Shown in pieces: positions 35,859-46,900 of a stretch of 64,000 nt of DNA; the first letter of the stretch is position 1; the number at the start of each line of letters is the position of its first letter. The notes beneath the pieces are model-generated. The model was not told where the DNA came from and made no database searches. It saw only the letters and a program-made list of their open reading frames with translations. This DNA is from Candidatus Opimibacter iunctus (GTDB taxonomy: Bacteria; Bacteroidota; Bacteroidia; Chitinophagales; Saprospiraceae), in assembly GCA_016716665.1 (NCBI GenBank), contig JADJVH010000004.1, forward strand, positions 310,001 through 374,000, read 5' to 3'. The position numbers and the translations under genes were made by a program.

Positions 35859-37169
35859 ATGATTGTATACAAATTCGGAGGCACCTCCCTCGCCAATGCA
35901 GCCAGGATGAAATCAGTGGCCGACCTGGTCACCAGGGATGATGTACAGAAGGTAGTCGTCCTATCTGCCGCTTCAGGCACTACAGATACGTTGATCAGAT
36001 TGTCAGCCGCCAGTCAGGCAGATGGAGAACTCATCATCCAGGGAATGGAAGATCAGTATCAACGATATGTCTCCGAGCTCCTTGAAAATGAAGATTGCAG
36101 GCAAGCTGCTGAACGATTCCTGGAGTATACGTTTGCCTCATTGAGGGAAGCACTTGGAAAATCACTGCCGAGGGATGAAAAATGGTTTGTAGCCTATGGT
36201 GAAATCATTTCTACCTCTCTCTTTAGCCTGTTGATGGTAGAACGTGGCATCAGCTCTGCTTACCTCGCTGCCCTTGACTTTATGCGGATCAGGGATGGTG
36301 AGCCGGATATGGATGCCATCCGAAAATTAGTACCTGAATCGATTGCCTCTGTCGGTGATAAGAAAATCTATATCACCCAGGGCTATATCTGCAGAAACGA
36401 ATCAGGCCAGATCGATAACCTGAGACGAGGAGGTAGTGATTACTCCGCCACGATCCTGGGTGCTGCCCTTATGGCTGATGAAATTCAAATCTGGACTGAC
36501 ATTGATGGGGTGCACAACAACGACCCCAGGATTGTAAAGAAGACAAGCCGTATCGATGAGCTGAGCTATGCTGAAGCTGCAGAACTTGCTTATTTCGGAG
36601 CAAAAATCCTGCATCCCCTTTGCGTTCGCCCGGCACGTGAAGCAGGTGTCCCGATCAAGTTGCTCAACACGCTCAACCCTGAAGCAGAAGGCACCATCAT
36701 CCATCGTGAAAACCTCTCTGAGAAAGCTGGCGTAAAAGCCGTTGCTGCTAAGGACGGGATCATCGCGATCAATATCAGATCCTCCCACATGCTCATGGCC
36801 CACGGCTTCCTGCGGAAAATCTTTGAAGTGTTCGAGCACCACAAAACTTCTGTGGACATGATCACTACTGCCGAGGTAGCCGTCAGTCTCACCATCGATG
36901 ATGATACGCACCTCCACAAGATTGTTTCAGAACTGCAGGACTATGGAGTAATCACAGTCGACAAAGGACAAACCATTATCTGTGTGGTCGGCGCATTCAG
37001 AAAAGAAGATGCAGGTATTGCTGTACAAGTCCTCAATCCACTCAGGAATATTCCGATCCGCATGATCTCCTCCGGCGGAAGCGAAAGTAACATCTCCGTG
37101 CTGATAGATTCTGCATACAAGCAGCAAGCGCTCGAAGCACTCAATAAAGATTTATTCGGGCAGGGTTGA
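35859..37169 (+). CDS. lysC: Aspartate kinase
   Basis: It catalyses ATP-dependent phosphorylation of aspartate, the entry step to lysine, threonine, methionine and diaminopimelate. The length of 436 residues fits monofunctional aspartokinases. The N-terminus MIVYKFGGTSL is the kinase signature; VLSAASGTTD, FVAYGEIIST and RRGGSDYSATILGAAL are nucleotide and substrate motifs. Two ACT-like domains follow (from about residue 295: ITTAEVAVSLTID; SGGSESNISVLID), so feedback control by an amino acid is expected. The stop codon directly abuts the stop of the convergent CotH gene. Confidence 0.92.
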   Translation: MIVYKFGGTSLANAARMKSVADLVTRDDVQKVVVLSAASGTTDTLIRLSAASQADGELIIQGMEDQYQRYVSELLENEDCRQAAERFLEYTFASLREALGKSLPRDEKWFVAYGEIISTSLFSLLMVERGISSAYLAALDFMRIRDGEPDMDAIRKLVPESIASVGDKKIYITQGYICRNESGQIDNLRRGGSDYSATILGAALMADEIQIWTDIDGVHNNDPRIVKKTSRIDELSYAEAAELAYFGAKILHPLCVRPAREAGVPIKLLNTLNPEAEGTIIHRENLSEKAGVKAVAAKDGIIAINIRSSHMLMAHGFLRKIFEVFEHHKTSVDMITTAEVAVSLTIDDDTHLHKIVSELQDYGVITVDKGQTIICVVGAFRKEDAGIAVQVLNPLRNIPIRMISSGGSESNISVLIDSAYKQQALEALNKDLFGQG

Positions 37170-39218
37170 TCAGTTCAGAATAACCAGTTTTTGCTGAACG
37201 GTTATCCCCCGTTGTGTATTGATCATAACAATATACACTCCGGATGGCAATGCAGCTATATCGATTTCTGTATCAGGTATTACTGATTCTATTGTCCGAA
37301 CAATCTGTCCGCCAGCCGAAATGATGTTGATGTCAGCACTAGTCAATTCACTTTGCGTCGTCCTTATCACAAACGATTTCACAGCGGGATTAGGAACAAG
37401 CGTGATGCCTGAACTTGTTGTTTCATCCACACTTGATACCGGAAGACATTCCCCCGGGATATTAGCATCCATCCATTCCAACCTGCCAGCCATCCATTCT
37501 TTCATGTAGTTGATTTCTTCTTCATAGGTAGCTCCGATGAAAAAATTTGGCCATATATAACGACTGAGGATCGGCCAACGATCATAATTGCGCTCTGCCG
37601 CCGGGTCCAATACGTTCGCCATTGAATCTATATATCCCAATACATGCGCTGTACTCAAGACCGTTTGTCTAAGGGAATCATAACGGCACTTCAACCGGTC
37701 CTGGTAATATGGATCCTCAAGGAAACGAGCCCACCACAACGGCGTATTGTCACACCCGCCACTATCATTAAATGCCCATCCATCCACATACTGGCTATGA
37801 CAATAATCAACATTGCCATAAGAGAGGTTGAAATCCCATAGCGGGCCAAAGTGCAAAGTGGAATCAACCGAGTTACGGTCCTTATAGAAAAAGGTGCTCA
37901 ACCGGTATGCATCCACATTATGTCCCAACTCACAAATGATAAAGTAATCGATGACGGATTTCAAATCCACATACCTGCGGTATCCCAATGCCTCATCAGT
38001 AAAATCATCACTGTAGAGTGCCGCTTCAAAATCCTCGAAGTAGTTGCTGATATACTCTTTTTGCTTTGGGTGCATATCCTGACCTTCGGGATCTTCATAC
38101 ACGATTCGGATCTGCATGTCAGAATAAGTACCCGGAAACTGTGACACGAAATAGGAAACGTCACCATCATCGCGGTCAACCTTTAGCAGGTAGCCACCCG
38201 TGAGTTCGTCCCCCAATGTATCGACCGGATTCAATTTTGCAATGTCAACCCTTTCTTTATCCCTCTTGATTTTCTCTTCAAGCCAGTATATGCCCTGGTA
38301 ATCACCATTGACGTACAATTCACAGGCCTTGGCACGGGGAGCATACTCACCAAGTTCATTACCCAATTGATACGTCACTGCATCTCTCAAGAAAGATTTG
38401 TCTGTATATGGCGAATACAGGATCCAGTCCTCTTCTTCTGGAAGACCGAGCAACGAAGTCTCGAGATCATTCCCTTCCTCATCCTGTGTCTCCATACTAT
38501 AACTCTTTTTGGGAAACTGCTGGGAAGAAGATCCCCTGACTTCAATGGCCATGTGTCCTTCAAATACCGGGATGTCATCCGGATGATTCAGTGCACCAGA
38601 TTCATTTGATATCACATAGATGCTCCCACTGATTTTGGGCTCATTAGGAATGGTATAATTATCCGTATTCAACAGAATGATCGGAAGCACCGAGCCGGGA
38701 AATGGTGCTGCAACAGGTGCATGGATGCCAAAATTGAGCGTCCACGACAATACCTGTCCACCATCAGCATATGCATAGGTATCGAGAATACGGAGTATCC
38801 ATGTGCCATTACCAGATTGCCCGTTGTTGACATTTCCCAGAGGCGTGAAGGGCCTGTAAGCCCCATCAAACGGAGGGCCACCATCAAGAATATGGACCGG
38901 GACAGACATGGTAAAACAAGTGTTTTCATACGCATCCGAATCACCTCCATTGCCTGATGTCAACATCAGGTTGTCCCCTGCAGGACTGATCAGCCGGATA
39001 TCAAGATCTGACAGCCAGGTGTGCGAGATGGTGATACATACAGATACAAGTCCATGGTTTTCATCAAGGATATCGGGATTGAGATCGGAGATACTAAGCA
39101 GATAATCATTGCTCACACCATCATCTGTAATAATCCCTCCCGGGCCTTCGTAAGCCTGGGCATAAGATGACGCAGCAAGCAAAAGGTATAAATAGGTCAA
39201 AACTGACTTTGTATTCAT
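37170..39218 (-). CDS. T9SS-secreted CotH kinase-like protein with P-domain
   Basis: About 682 residues from ATG 39218 (signal peptide ending SYAQA; ATG 39266 is less likely). An N-terminal proprotein-convertase-like P-domain (about 20-150: VCITISHTWLSDLDIRLISP, GTWILRILDTYAYADGG) is followed by the CotH domain: VRGSSSQQFPKKSYS, KSFLRDAVTYQLGNELG, and a catalytic-type Asp segment GPLWDFNLSYGN. CotH proteins are atypical protein kinases, first known from spore coats, but widespread in secreted Bacteroidota proteins. The C-terminus is a T9SS sorting domain (LVPNPAVKSFVIRT, ALPSGVYIVMINT). The function of this architecture outside the cell is not known. Confidence 0.85.
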   Translation of the reverse strand: MNTKSVLTYLYLLLAASSYAQAYEGPGGIITDDGVSNDYLLSISDLNPDILDENHGLVSVCITISHTWLSDLDIRLISPAGDNLMLTSGNGGDSDAYENTCFTMSVPVHILDGGPPFDGAYRPFTPLGNVNNGQSGNGTWILRILDTYAYADGGQVLSWTLNFGIHAPVAAPFPGSVLPIILLNTDNYTIPNEPKISGSIYVISNESGALNHPDDIPVFEGHMAIEVRGSSSQQFPKKSYSMETQDEEGNDLETSLLGLPEEEDWILYSPYTDKSFLRDAVTYQLGNELGEYAPRAKACELYVNGDYQGIYWLEEKIKRDKERVDIAKLNPVDTLGDELTGGYLLKVDRDDGDVSYFVSQFPGTYSDMQIRIVYEDPEGQDMHPKQKEYISNYFEDFEAALYSDDFTDEALGYRRYVDLKSVIDYFIICELGHNVDAYRLSTFFYKDRNSVDSTLHFGPLWDFNLSYGNVDYCHSQYVDGWAFNDSGGCDNTPLWWARFLEDPYYQDRLKCRYDSLRQTVLSTAHVLGYIDSMANVLDPAAERNYDRWPILSRYIWPNFFIGATYEEEINYMKEWMAGRLEWMDANIPGECLPVSSVDETTSSGITLVPNPAVKSFVIRTTQSELTSADINIISAGGQIVRTIESVIPDTEIDIAALPSGVYIVMINTQRGITVQQKLVILN

Positions 39219-39428
39219 GTAATGTATAGGTGATGGAAGAAAATATAAACTAACATGTGGGTGCAATATACTTGCGTGGAAAGTTTGAAGATATTAATTC
39301 CGGTCCAATCAGGGGTGAAACTAGTCAGCAAATGTCCTTTGAACCAGGAGTCACGGTCGGCTCCCCATAGCCCAAATACCAGTTTGATGCCTATCTTTAC
39401 ACCTTCAACTGGTATAGAAAGATAAAAC

Positions 39429-40580
39429 ATGTCAACAGTAGCTCACCTGGCCCACGACCACAAGATCATAGAAGATAGTGCGAGGGAATTTGCTAAAAAC
39501 AACATCCTTCCGCATGTCATGGAATGGGATGAAAGCCAGCATTTTCCGATGGATCTGATGCACCAGCTTGGCCAGCAGGGCTTTCTGGGTATCCTCGTTC
39601 CGGAGGAATATGATGGCTCAGGTCTTGGCTATCAGGAATATATCACCATCATCACTGAGATTGCCAAGGTATGCGGTTCGATCGGACTCTCCCTTGCTGC
39701 GCATAACTCCCTTTGCACTAATCATATCTATATGTTTGGCACTGAGGAGCAAAAGCGCAAATGGCTGCCTAAACTGGCTGCCGGTGAATGGATAGGGGCA
39801 TGGGGACTGACTGAACCAAACACTGGAAGTGATGCAATGCGCATGCAATGTACCGCAGTAAAGGATGGAGATGACTATATCCTCAATGGTACCAAATGTT
39901 GGATCACACATGGTAAATCAGGTCATATCGCAGTCGTGATTGCCCGGACAGGCGATTTACTCGATAGCCATGGGATGACCGCATTTGTGATCGAAAGAGG
40001 CACACCGGGATTCAATGCCGGAAAGAAAGAAAACAAGCTCGGCATGCGGGCTTCTGAAACTGCCGAAATCATCTTCCAGGATTGCCGTGTCCCGGCAGCG
40101 AATGTCCTCGGCAAGGTGGGTGATGGTTTTATACAATCCATGAAGATCCTGGATGGCGGCCGGATTTCTATCGGTGCACTCGCGCTGGGAATTGCCAAGG
40201 GTGCCTATGAAGCTTCCGTCAAATATGCTAAGGAAAGACATCAGTTTGGCCAGCCTATCGCAAATTTCCAGGCGATCAGCTTCAAACTGGCGGATATGGC
40301 AACTAAGATCGAAGCGGCTGAAATGCTCCTGCGCAAAGCAGCTGATCTGAAAAATGCCGGAAAGAATTGTACTAAAGTTGCCGCCATGGCCAAATACTAT
40401 GCATCTGAAGTGAGTGTACAGATCTCTACAGATGCAGTGCAAATCTTTGGTGGTTATGGCTATACCAAAGATTTTCCCGTCGAGAAATTCTATCGGGACA
40501 GCAAGCTTTGCACCATTGGAGAAGGAACATCTGAAGTACAAAAGATGGTCATCGCCAGGGAACTGGTGCGTGAATTATAA
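39429..40580 (+). CDS. Acyl-CoA dehydrogenase
   Basis: An FAD-dependent enzyme for the first step of fatty-acid or branched-chain acyl-CoA oxidation. It has 383 residues, the short/medium-chain type. Motifs: GAWGLTEPNTGSDA (FAD and substrate), KCWITHGKSG, RHQFGQPIANFQ, QIFGGYGYTKDFPVEKFYRD, and the catalytic base Glu365 in GEGTSEVQ. The side-chain length cannot be told from sequence. It stands alone, divergent from the CotH gene, with a TATCTTTA near 39386 as a weak promoter candidate. Confidence 0.92.
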   Translation: MSTVAHLAHDHKIIEDSAREFAKNNILPHVMEWDESQHFPMDLMHQLGQQGFLGILVPEEYDGSGLGYQEYITIITEIAKVCGSIGLSLAAHNSLCTNHIYMFGTEEQKRKWLPKLAAGEWIGAWGLTEPNTGSDAMRMQCTAVKDGDDYILNGTKCWITHGKSGHIAVVIARTGDLLDSHGMTAFVIERGTPGFNAGKKENKLGMRASETAEIIFQDCRVPAANVLGKVGDGFIQSMKILDGGRISIGALALGIAKGAYEASVKYAKERHQFGQPIANFQAISFKLADMATKIEAAEMLLRKAADLKNAGKNCTKVAAMAKYYASEVSVQISTDAVQIFGGYGYTKDFPVEKFYRDSKLCTIGEGTSEVQKMVIARELVREL

Positions 40581-40657
40581 CGTCACCATCAACGTTTTCT
40601 CCTGATTAATAATCTGTTAAGATTTTTACCCAAAAATCTTTCTTTAGGTTATTTCAG

Positions 40658-40665
40658 TAGATTTG
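40658..40665 (+). promoter_or_regulatory. Candidate -7 box for the heavy-metal operon (TAGATTTG)
   Basis: It is a full match to TAnnTTTG, 35 bases upstream of the first gene of the metal operon (TTG 40700). The -33 region is not clear, and I cannot see a metalloregulator operator. Confidence 0.45.
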
Positions 40666-40699
40666 TCCTGAATCACATCATTACCACTGCCACTGCTTC

Positions 40700-41020
40700 T
40701 TGAGATATTTCCTTTTCATATTGAGTCTTTACATGCTGACCTTGTCGGTCATACCATGCAATGATCAGCAGGATTGTGATTTATCCCTGGTCAGCCAGGC
40801 TATAGGAAAGACCACTGACCACTCAGATCATGACAGTGATACAGAACACTGTACCCCTTTTTGTCAATGCTCTTGCTGCGGCATTTCCACTTTCTTTGAG
40901 GTGACACCAATCACCCTGGCTTTCACCTCTTCTGCCGTTGCAGAAAATGTTTCCATTTACTCCGCTCCTTCCCTTTCAGAAGTTTATCTGAATATCTGGC
41001 AACCGCCCAAACTCAGTTAA
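40700..41020 (+). CDS. Small exported Cys/His-rich protein (DUF6660-like)
   Basis: A 106-residue protein that starts with TTG at 40700. The N-terminus is a signal peptide (LFILSLYMLTLSVIPC). The middle is rich in His, Asp and Cys (TTDHSDHDSDTEHC, then CQCSCCG), a likely metal-binding patch, and the end has an aromatic, strand-like tail. It resembles the small DUF6660-type proteins that precede CusA-type pumps in Bacteroidota. Its position as first gene before an RND metal pump suggests periplasmic metal binding or delivery. The start codon is uncertain; no in-frame ATG occurs before residue 12. Confidence 0.6.
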   Translation: MRYFLFILSLYMLTLSVIPCNDQQDCDLSLVSQAIGKTTDHSDHDSDTEHCTPFCQCSCCGISTFFEVTPITLAFTSSAVAENVSIYSAPSLSEVYLNIWQPPKLS

Positions 41021-41118
41021 TGAAGTCCCCTTGTCCTGCGCTCTGAAGCGGGACTATTGCACTTGCAGTGTGTACACACCGCAGGATGCTTATTTATTCT
41101 TCATTCAACTGTCACACC

Positions 41119-44100
41119 ATGTTAGATCATATCATTCTATTCAGCATCAGGAATAAATTAATCATTGGCCTGATGACATTAGCGCTTGTCATTTGGGGCG
41201 TATGGAGTGCGACCAAACTTCCGATTGATGCTGTCCCGGATATCACCAACAACCAGGTGCAGATCATCACGCTCTGCCCTACCCTTGCCGGCCAGGAAGT
41301 GGAACAACTGGTCACTTACCCCATTGAGCAAAGCATTGCTAATCTCCCTGACCTGCAGGAACTGCGGAGCATATCGCGTTTTGGCTTATCGGTGATCACT
41401 GCAGTATTTGATGACCATGTAGACATCTATTTCGCGAGGCAACTGATCAATGAAAAGATCAGAGAAGGGGAAGAAAAAATTCCAATGGGCATCGGAAAGC
41501 CTGAGCTCGCACCGGTCAGTACAGGCCTCGGCGAAGTATACCAATATATCATCCACCCGGCCAAAGGGAGTGAAGGAAAATACACCCCAATGGATCTCCG
41601 TACTATGCAGGACTGGATAGTTGCCCGTCAATTGTATGGGACACCCGGCATCGCAGAAGTTAACAGCTTCGGTGGCCAGCTAAAGCAATACGAAGTTGCT
41701 GTCAACCCCGACAGGCTGCTGGCCATGGATGTCACCATTCCGGAAATATTTACAGCGCTTGAAAAGAACAATGAAAACACCGGAGGAGCCTACATCGACA
41801 AGAAACCCAATGCCTATTTTATCAGAGGTGTAGGCTTGATCCATTCCTTTGAGGACATCAGGAGTATCGTTGTCAAAAACAGTCCCAATGGGATTCCCAT
41901 CCTGATCAAAGATGTCGCTGAAGTTCGGCTTGGTTATGCAGTGCGTTATGGTGCGTTGACGTACAACGGTCAGGTGGATGCAGTTGGCGGCGTCGTCATG
42001 ATGCTGAAAGGAGCGAACAGTGCGGATGTCGTGCAGCGCATCAAAGACAAAATGGCTACGATTCAAAAATCTTTGCCGGATGATGTGGTGATAGAGCCCT
42101 ATCTGGACAGGACAGATCTGGTCAGCCGGGCCATTGCAACAGTGGAAAAGAACCTGATTGAAGGAGCCTTGATTGTCATCTTTGTGCTGGTCCTTTTCCT
42201 TGGAAACTTAAGAGCTGGAATCATCGTCGCTTCCGCAATTCCGTTATCGATGTTGTTTGCACTTGGGCTGATGCATGTCTTCGGCGTGAGTGCCAACCTG
42301 ATGAGCCTTGGCGCTATTGACTTCGGCCTCATTGTAGATGGCGCGGTCATTATAGTGGAGAGCATATTCCACACCATTACGACCACCAGGTTACAGGGAA
42401 ATGCAACGAAACTCACCCCGGCGCAAATGGATGAGACAGTCTTTGCCAGTGCCAAACGGATGATGAGTTCTGCAGCATTTGGGCAGGCGATTATCCTGAT
42501 CGTATATCTTCCGATCCTGTCGCTGGTTGGCATTGAAGGAAAAATGTTTGGCCCTATGGCACAGACCGTTTCCTTTGCCATACTGGGTGCATTCATTCTT
42601 TCCCTCACCTATATTCCTATGGTGTCTTCGCTGTTGCTGAGCCGAAAAGTCAAGCACACGAGGAATATATCGGACCGGATGATGGATTTTCTCCATAGCC
42701 TTTATGCACCGCTCCTTTACCTGGCCATACGATTCAGGATGATGGTGGTTACACTTACGATCCTTCTATTTGTGGTGAGCCTTACTATCTTCCTTCGCAT
42801 GGGAGGGGAATTTATCCCCACGCTGCAGGAAGGTGACTTTGCCTTTCATTGCATTCTTCCCCAGGGTTCGTCCTCTCTCAAAGTGTGGAGACCAGTATGC
42901 AGGCCGCACGTATCATCAAGCAATTTGATGAAGTAAAGATGGTCGTGGGCAAAACAGGAAGTGCCGAAGTGCCTACCGACCCCATGCCTCCTGAAGCCAG
43001 TGACATGATGATCATCCTCAACCCTAAGGAAACATGGAAAACGGACAGGACCTACGATGAATTGGCGGATGCCATCAATGAACAACTGGAAAATATACCT
43101 GGTGTATTTTTTGAAAAAAACCAACCGATACAAATGCGATTCAACGAACTCATGACAGGTATCCGGCAGGATGTCGCAGTAAAAATCTATGGAGAAAATA
43201 TGGATACCCTCCTTGCTTATGGGAATAAAGTCGGAGCCATAGTACAGGACATAAAAGGGGCGACCGAGCCGAATGTGGAACGCGTGGATGGCTTGCCCCA
43301 GATCGCCATTACGTACAACAGGGCACGCCTCGCCAACTACGGCCTCAACATAGATGATATCAACCATATCGTCAGCACAGCATTTGCAGGAGGTACGGCA
43401 GGTGTTGTATTCGAAAACGAAAGAAAATTTGATCTGGTTGTACGGCTTGACAGCTTGCACCGAAATAATATAGATGATGTCAGTCACCTGTACATTCCTA
43501 CCACCGGAGGAGCACAAATCCCGTTGTCACAGATCGCAGATATCAAAATGGAACTAGGGCCTGCCCAGATCAGCAGGGAAAACGGCAAGCGAAGGATCGT
43601 CATTGGGTTCAATGTCAAGGGTCGTGACGTGGAGAGCGTTGTAAAAGACATCCAGGCCAGGCTCGACACTGAAGTCAGGTTACCTGAAGGATACTATTAC
43701 ACCTATGGCGGAACCTTTGAAAACCTGCAGGCTGCATCCAGGAGACTGATGCTTGCGGTACCAGCAGCCCTAGCACTCATCTTCATTTTACTCTACTTCA
43801 CCTTCAACTCCATACCACAGGCGGCCTTGATCTTTACTGCTATCCCGATGTCCGCCATTGGAGGTGTGTTTGCATTGCTTGCAAGGGATATGCCATTCAG
43901 TATATCCGCCGGAGTTGGGTTTATAGCCTTGTTTGGTGTAGCCGTACTCAATGGAATTGTCCTGGTCAGCACCTTCAACCAGTTAGAGAAAGATGGCATG
44001 GCGGACATTATGCAACGCGTCATCCATGGGACAAAAATGAGATTAAGGCCAGTGCTCATGACAGCGACGGTTGCTTCCTTTGGTTTCCTGCCGATGGCAT

Positions 44101-45509
44101 TGTCACATGGTGCCGGTGCAGAAGTGCAAAAGCCATTAGCTACTGTAGTGATCGGTGGTTTGCTCACGGCTACTTTCCTCACCCTGTTTGTTTTACCATT
44201 ACTCTATATGTTATTTTCTGCAAGACTCAAAATAAAGGCAACCGCTATAGCTTCTGTGGCATTCCTTGTTTTCTGTTCCAGTAGTATGCTTACAGCACAG
44301 CATCAAATGCCCCAAGTGCTATCTGACCAATATCCCGTGGTAACCCTTGATTCAGCAATCGCCGTGGCGCTGGCCAATAATCAGCATCTCCAGGCCCAGC
44401 AGTTTAACCTGCAAGCTTCAATTTCTCAGCGCAAAACTGCATTTACATTACCACGGACAGCAGTTGAGTTCCAATACGGGCAGATGAATAGCATCGAAAA
44501 TGACAATGGATTCACCGTTTCCCAGACGCTCCCATTTCCCGGTTACTATGGAGCGAGGTCTGGCATGTTTGAGGCAGAAGAAGAGGGTATTCAATTGCAA
44601 CAACAATCCTCAGCACTGGAGATTAAAGCTCAGGTCAGATCCTATTATCAGCAGTTGGTGTATCTCCGGCAAAGGCAAGAAAAATTACTTCAGCTGGATA
44701 GCCTGTATGGAGAATTTGTGCTTGCGGCAACACGCCGATACGAAGCGGGGGAAACCAACCTCCTGGGCAAGACCACCGCAGAAACAAAACGAGGAGAGAT
44801 CCGTATATTGATCCAGGAGAATGAAACAGAAATATACACCACATACAATTCCCTTAAGACAATACTGAATGTTTCCTATGACTTTTCTCCTGAAGAGAAT
44901 GATCAACTGGCACCTATGCCATTGCCCGATGCAAAGGATACGGTTGACCTTGCTGACAACCCGGCGCTGAAAGCAATGTATCAGCAGTCCGTCATTGCAG
45001 GTCATAGTATCACACTTGAGAAAAAGGCTAATCTACCTGACATCACTGTAGGATATTTCAACCAATCTATTATCGGCACACAAAACGTAGGAGGGTCAGA
45101 TGTATACTTTGATGGTGGAAAACGTTTCCAGGGCTTTAATGTTGGATTGGGTATCCCCCTTACATTCTCCAGTAACTCTGCCAGGGTCAAAGCCCTGGAG
45201 TACAGGCAGCTTTCACTTCAAAAAGAAGCGGACTACTATAGACGCAACTTTCAATCACGACTTCAGAATGAACTATATACCTATACCCGGAGCCTGGCAC
45301 ATTTCGATTACCTGAAAACGCAGGCCATGCCAAATGCTGAGCTCATCATTGAAACGGCAAGACTGGCTTTCCGCACAGGAGAAATTGGATATGTGGAATA
45401 TGCACAGGCATTGCAAACCGCGACCGAAGTCGAATTACAATATCTCCAGGCTATCAACCAACTCAATCAATCTGTCATCCAGATTTCTTATCTCACCCAA
45501 TTCAACTAA
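41119..45509 (+). CDS. CusA/CzcA heavy-metal RND pump fused to a TolC-like outer-membrane factor; one frameshift
   Basis: Residues 1 to about 1040 are an RND pump of the heavy-metal type: IDAVPDITNNQVQI near the start, PVSTGLGEVYQY, the duplicated twelve-helix layout with FGLIVDGAVIIVES in the helix 4 region and GVAVLNGIVLVSTF in the second half. After the last pump helix (VLPLLYMLF) a hydrophobic segment leads into a complete outer-membrane efflux protein domain of about 400 residues (AIAVALANNQHLQAQQFNLQ; YEAGETNLL). Such fusions are known in Bacteroidota. The frame shifts once near 42872: LPQGSS continues as LSQSVETSM in another frame, one base apparently lost. ATG 41119 is the family start. 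Confidence 0.85.
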
Positions 45510-45517
45510 TCCACCAC

Positions 45518-46882
45518 ATGCAATCGAATCAACATATAGCTAATATAACATCAAGGCACTGCAATGTAAAACAGTCAGGATCGCCTTTAATATATACGAT
45601 ACTATTCTGCGCTTTTTCAGCTTTGCTCATTTCTGCTTGCGGCAAACCTTCAGCATCAAATGACGAGATGTATGAAGAGGAAAATGCAGTACACACCGAT
45701 GACCATGGAAATGAAGGTGTGGCAACACTTACAGCCAAGCAAATGGAATCCATCAATATCCAACTGGGCAGCATAGAAAAGAAACAACTTACTGCTTCGC
45801 TTCGTGCCAATGGCATCCTGAAGGTGCCAAACCAGAACCGGGCATTCGCAACTACACTGCTGGGCGGAATTGTAAAATCACTTTTAGTGCAGGCAGGCAG
45901 CAGTGTGAAAAAAGGCCAGACCCTTGCCAGCATTACCAACATGACCTTTATCACCCTGCAAGAAGATTACTTGCGAACCAAAGCGGATATCGAACTTGCA
46001 GAAACAGAAGTGGCCAGGCAACAAACCCTGAATGATGGCAACGCAGGATCGTTGAAGACCTTGCAACAAGCAGTGAGTGCCTTGAACATCCTCAATACAA
46101 AAAAATCAAGCCTGCAGCATCAACTGGACCTCATCGGAATCAATACGGACAAGCTTTCTAATTCCACAATCCAGTCTACAATTAATATCACCGCGCCGAT
46201 TGGCGGTGTAGTCAGTGAAGTCCTCGTCAATATCGGAAGCTATGTAGATCCCAACAATCCAATCGCAGAAATCGTGGACAATAGCCAGTTGCACCTGGAC
46301 CTGTATGTCTATGAAAAGGATCTCATGAAACTGAAAGTGGGCCAGACCATCCATTTTACCCTGACCAATAATCCAGGGAAGGAAAATGATGCTTCGATAT
46401 TTGCCATCAGCAATACTTTTGAGCAAGAGACAAAGGCTGTCGCTGTCCATGCCCAGGTGAAAGGGGATAAAACAAACCTGATCGATGGCATGAGCATCAC
46501 CGCGCTGATCAGCCTAAACAATATCCTGCTCGATGCCGTGCCCACTGAAGCCATTGTCAATTACCAGGGGCAGGACTTCATTTTTATTGAAACTACACTG
46601 CCACCAGACACACATGCAGGTGAATCCTCAGCAAACTCAGAATCTTCACATAATGAAGAGCCTGGACATACACATGATCACGAAACCACACCTTCAAATG
46701 AACACAGGGAGGAAGGGGCTATGGCTTTCAGACAGATTCCGGTCCGGAAAGGCACTACTGATGTTGGCTATAGTGAAATTACCCTACTCAGTGAAATCCC
46801 GGCAGATGCAAGGATTGTCACCAATGGTGCATTTTTTATTCTGTCCAAACTGACCAACCAGGGAGAAGCGCATGCACATTAA
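45518..46882 (+). CDS. Periplasmic adaptor of the metal efflux pump (CusB/HlyD type), lipoprotein
   Basis: A 454-residue membrane fusion protein, 8 bases after the pump. A hydrophobic segment with lipobox (LLISAC) anchors it. The barrel-sandwich half motifs are GGIVKSLLVQAGSSVKKGQTLA and APIGGVVSEVLVNIGSYVDPN (each the lipoyl half), with an alpha-hairpin between (about 140-220) and the beta-barrel after. Between about 365 and 400 there is an insertion rich in His, Glu and Asp (GHTHDHETT), and the end is EAHAH; both may bind metal. It joins the inner pump to the fused TolC-like domain. The metal is not known; Zn, Cd or Cu are candidates. Confidence 0.88.
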   Translation: MQSNQHIANITSRHCNVKQSGSPLIYTILFCAFSALLISACGKPSASNDEMYEEENAVHTDDHGNEGVATLTAKQMESINIQLGSIEKKQLTASLRANGILKVPNQNRAFATTLLGGIVKSLLVQAGSSVKKGQTLASITNMTFITLQEDYLRTKADIELAETEVARQQTLNDGNAGSLKTLQQAVSALNILNTKKSSLQHQLDLIGINTDKLSNSTIQSTINITAPIGGVVSEVLVNIGSYVDPNNPIAEIVDNSQLHLDLYVYEKDLMKLKVGQTIHFTLTNNPGKENDASIFAISNTFEQETKAVAVHAQVKGDKTNLIDGMSITALISLNNILLDAVPTEAIVNYQGQDFIFIETTLPPDTHAGESSANSESSHNEEPGHTHDHETTPSNEHREEGAMAFRQIPVRKGTTDVGYSEITLLSEIPADARIVTNGAFFILSKLTNQGEAHAH

Positions 46883-46900
46883 TGCCTAATTTTATGTGGT

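Noticed and set aside
42846..43517. Minus-strand open frame of 223 codons opposite the RND pump
   Set aside because: The plus strand encodes conserved pump sequence here, and the antisense translation is Cys/His-rich without any family pattern.
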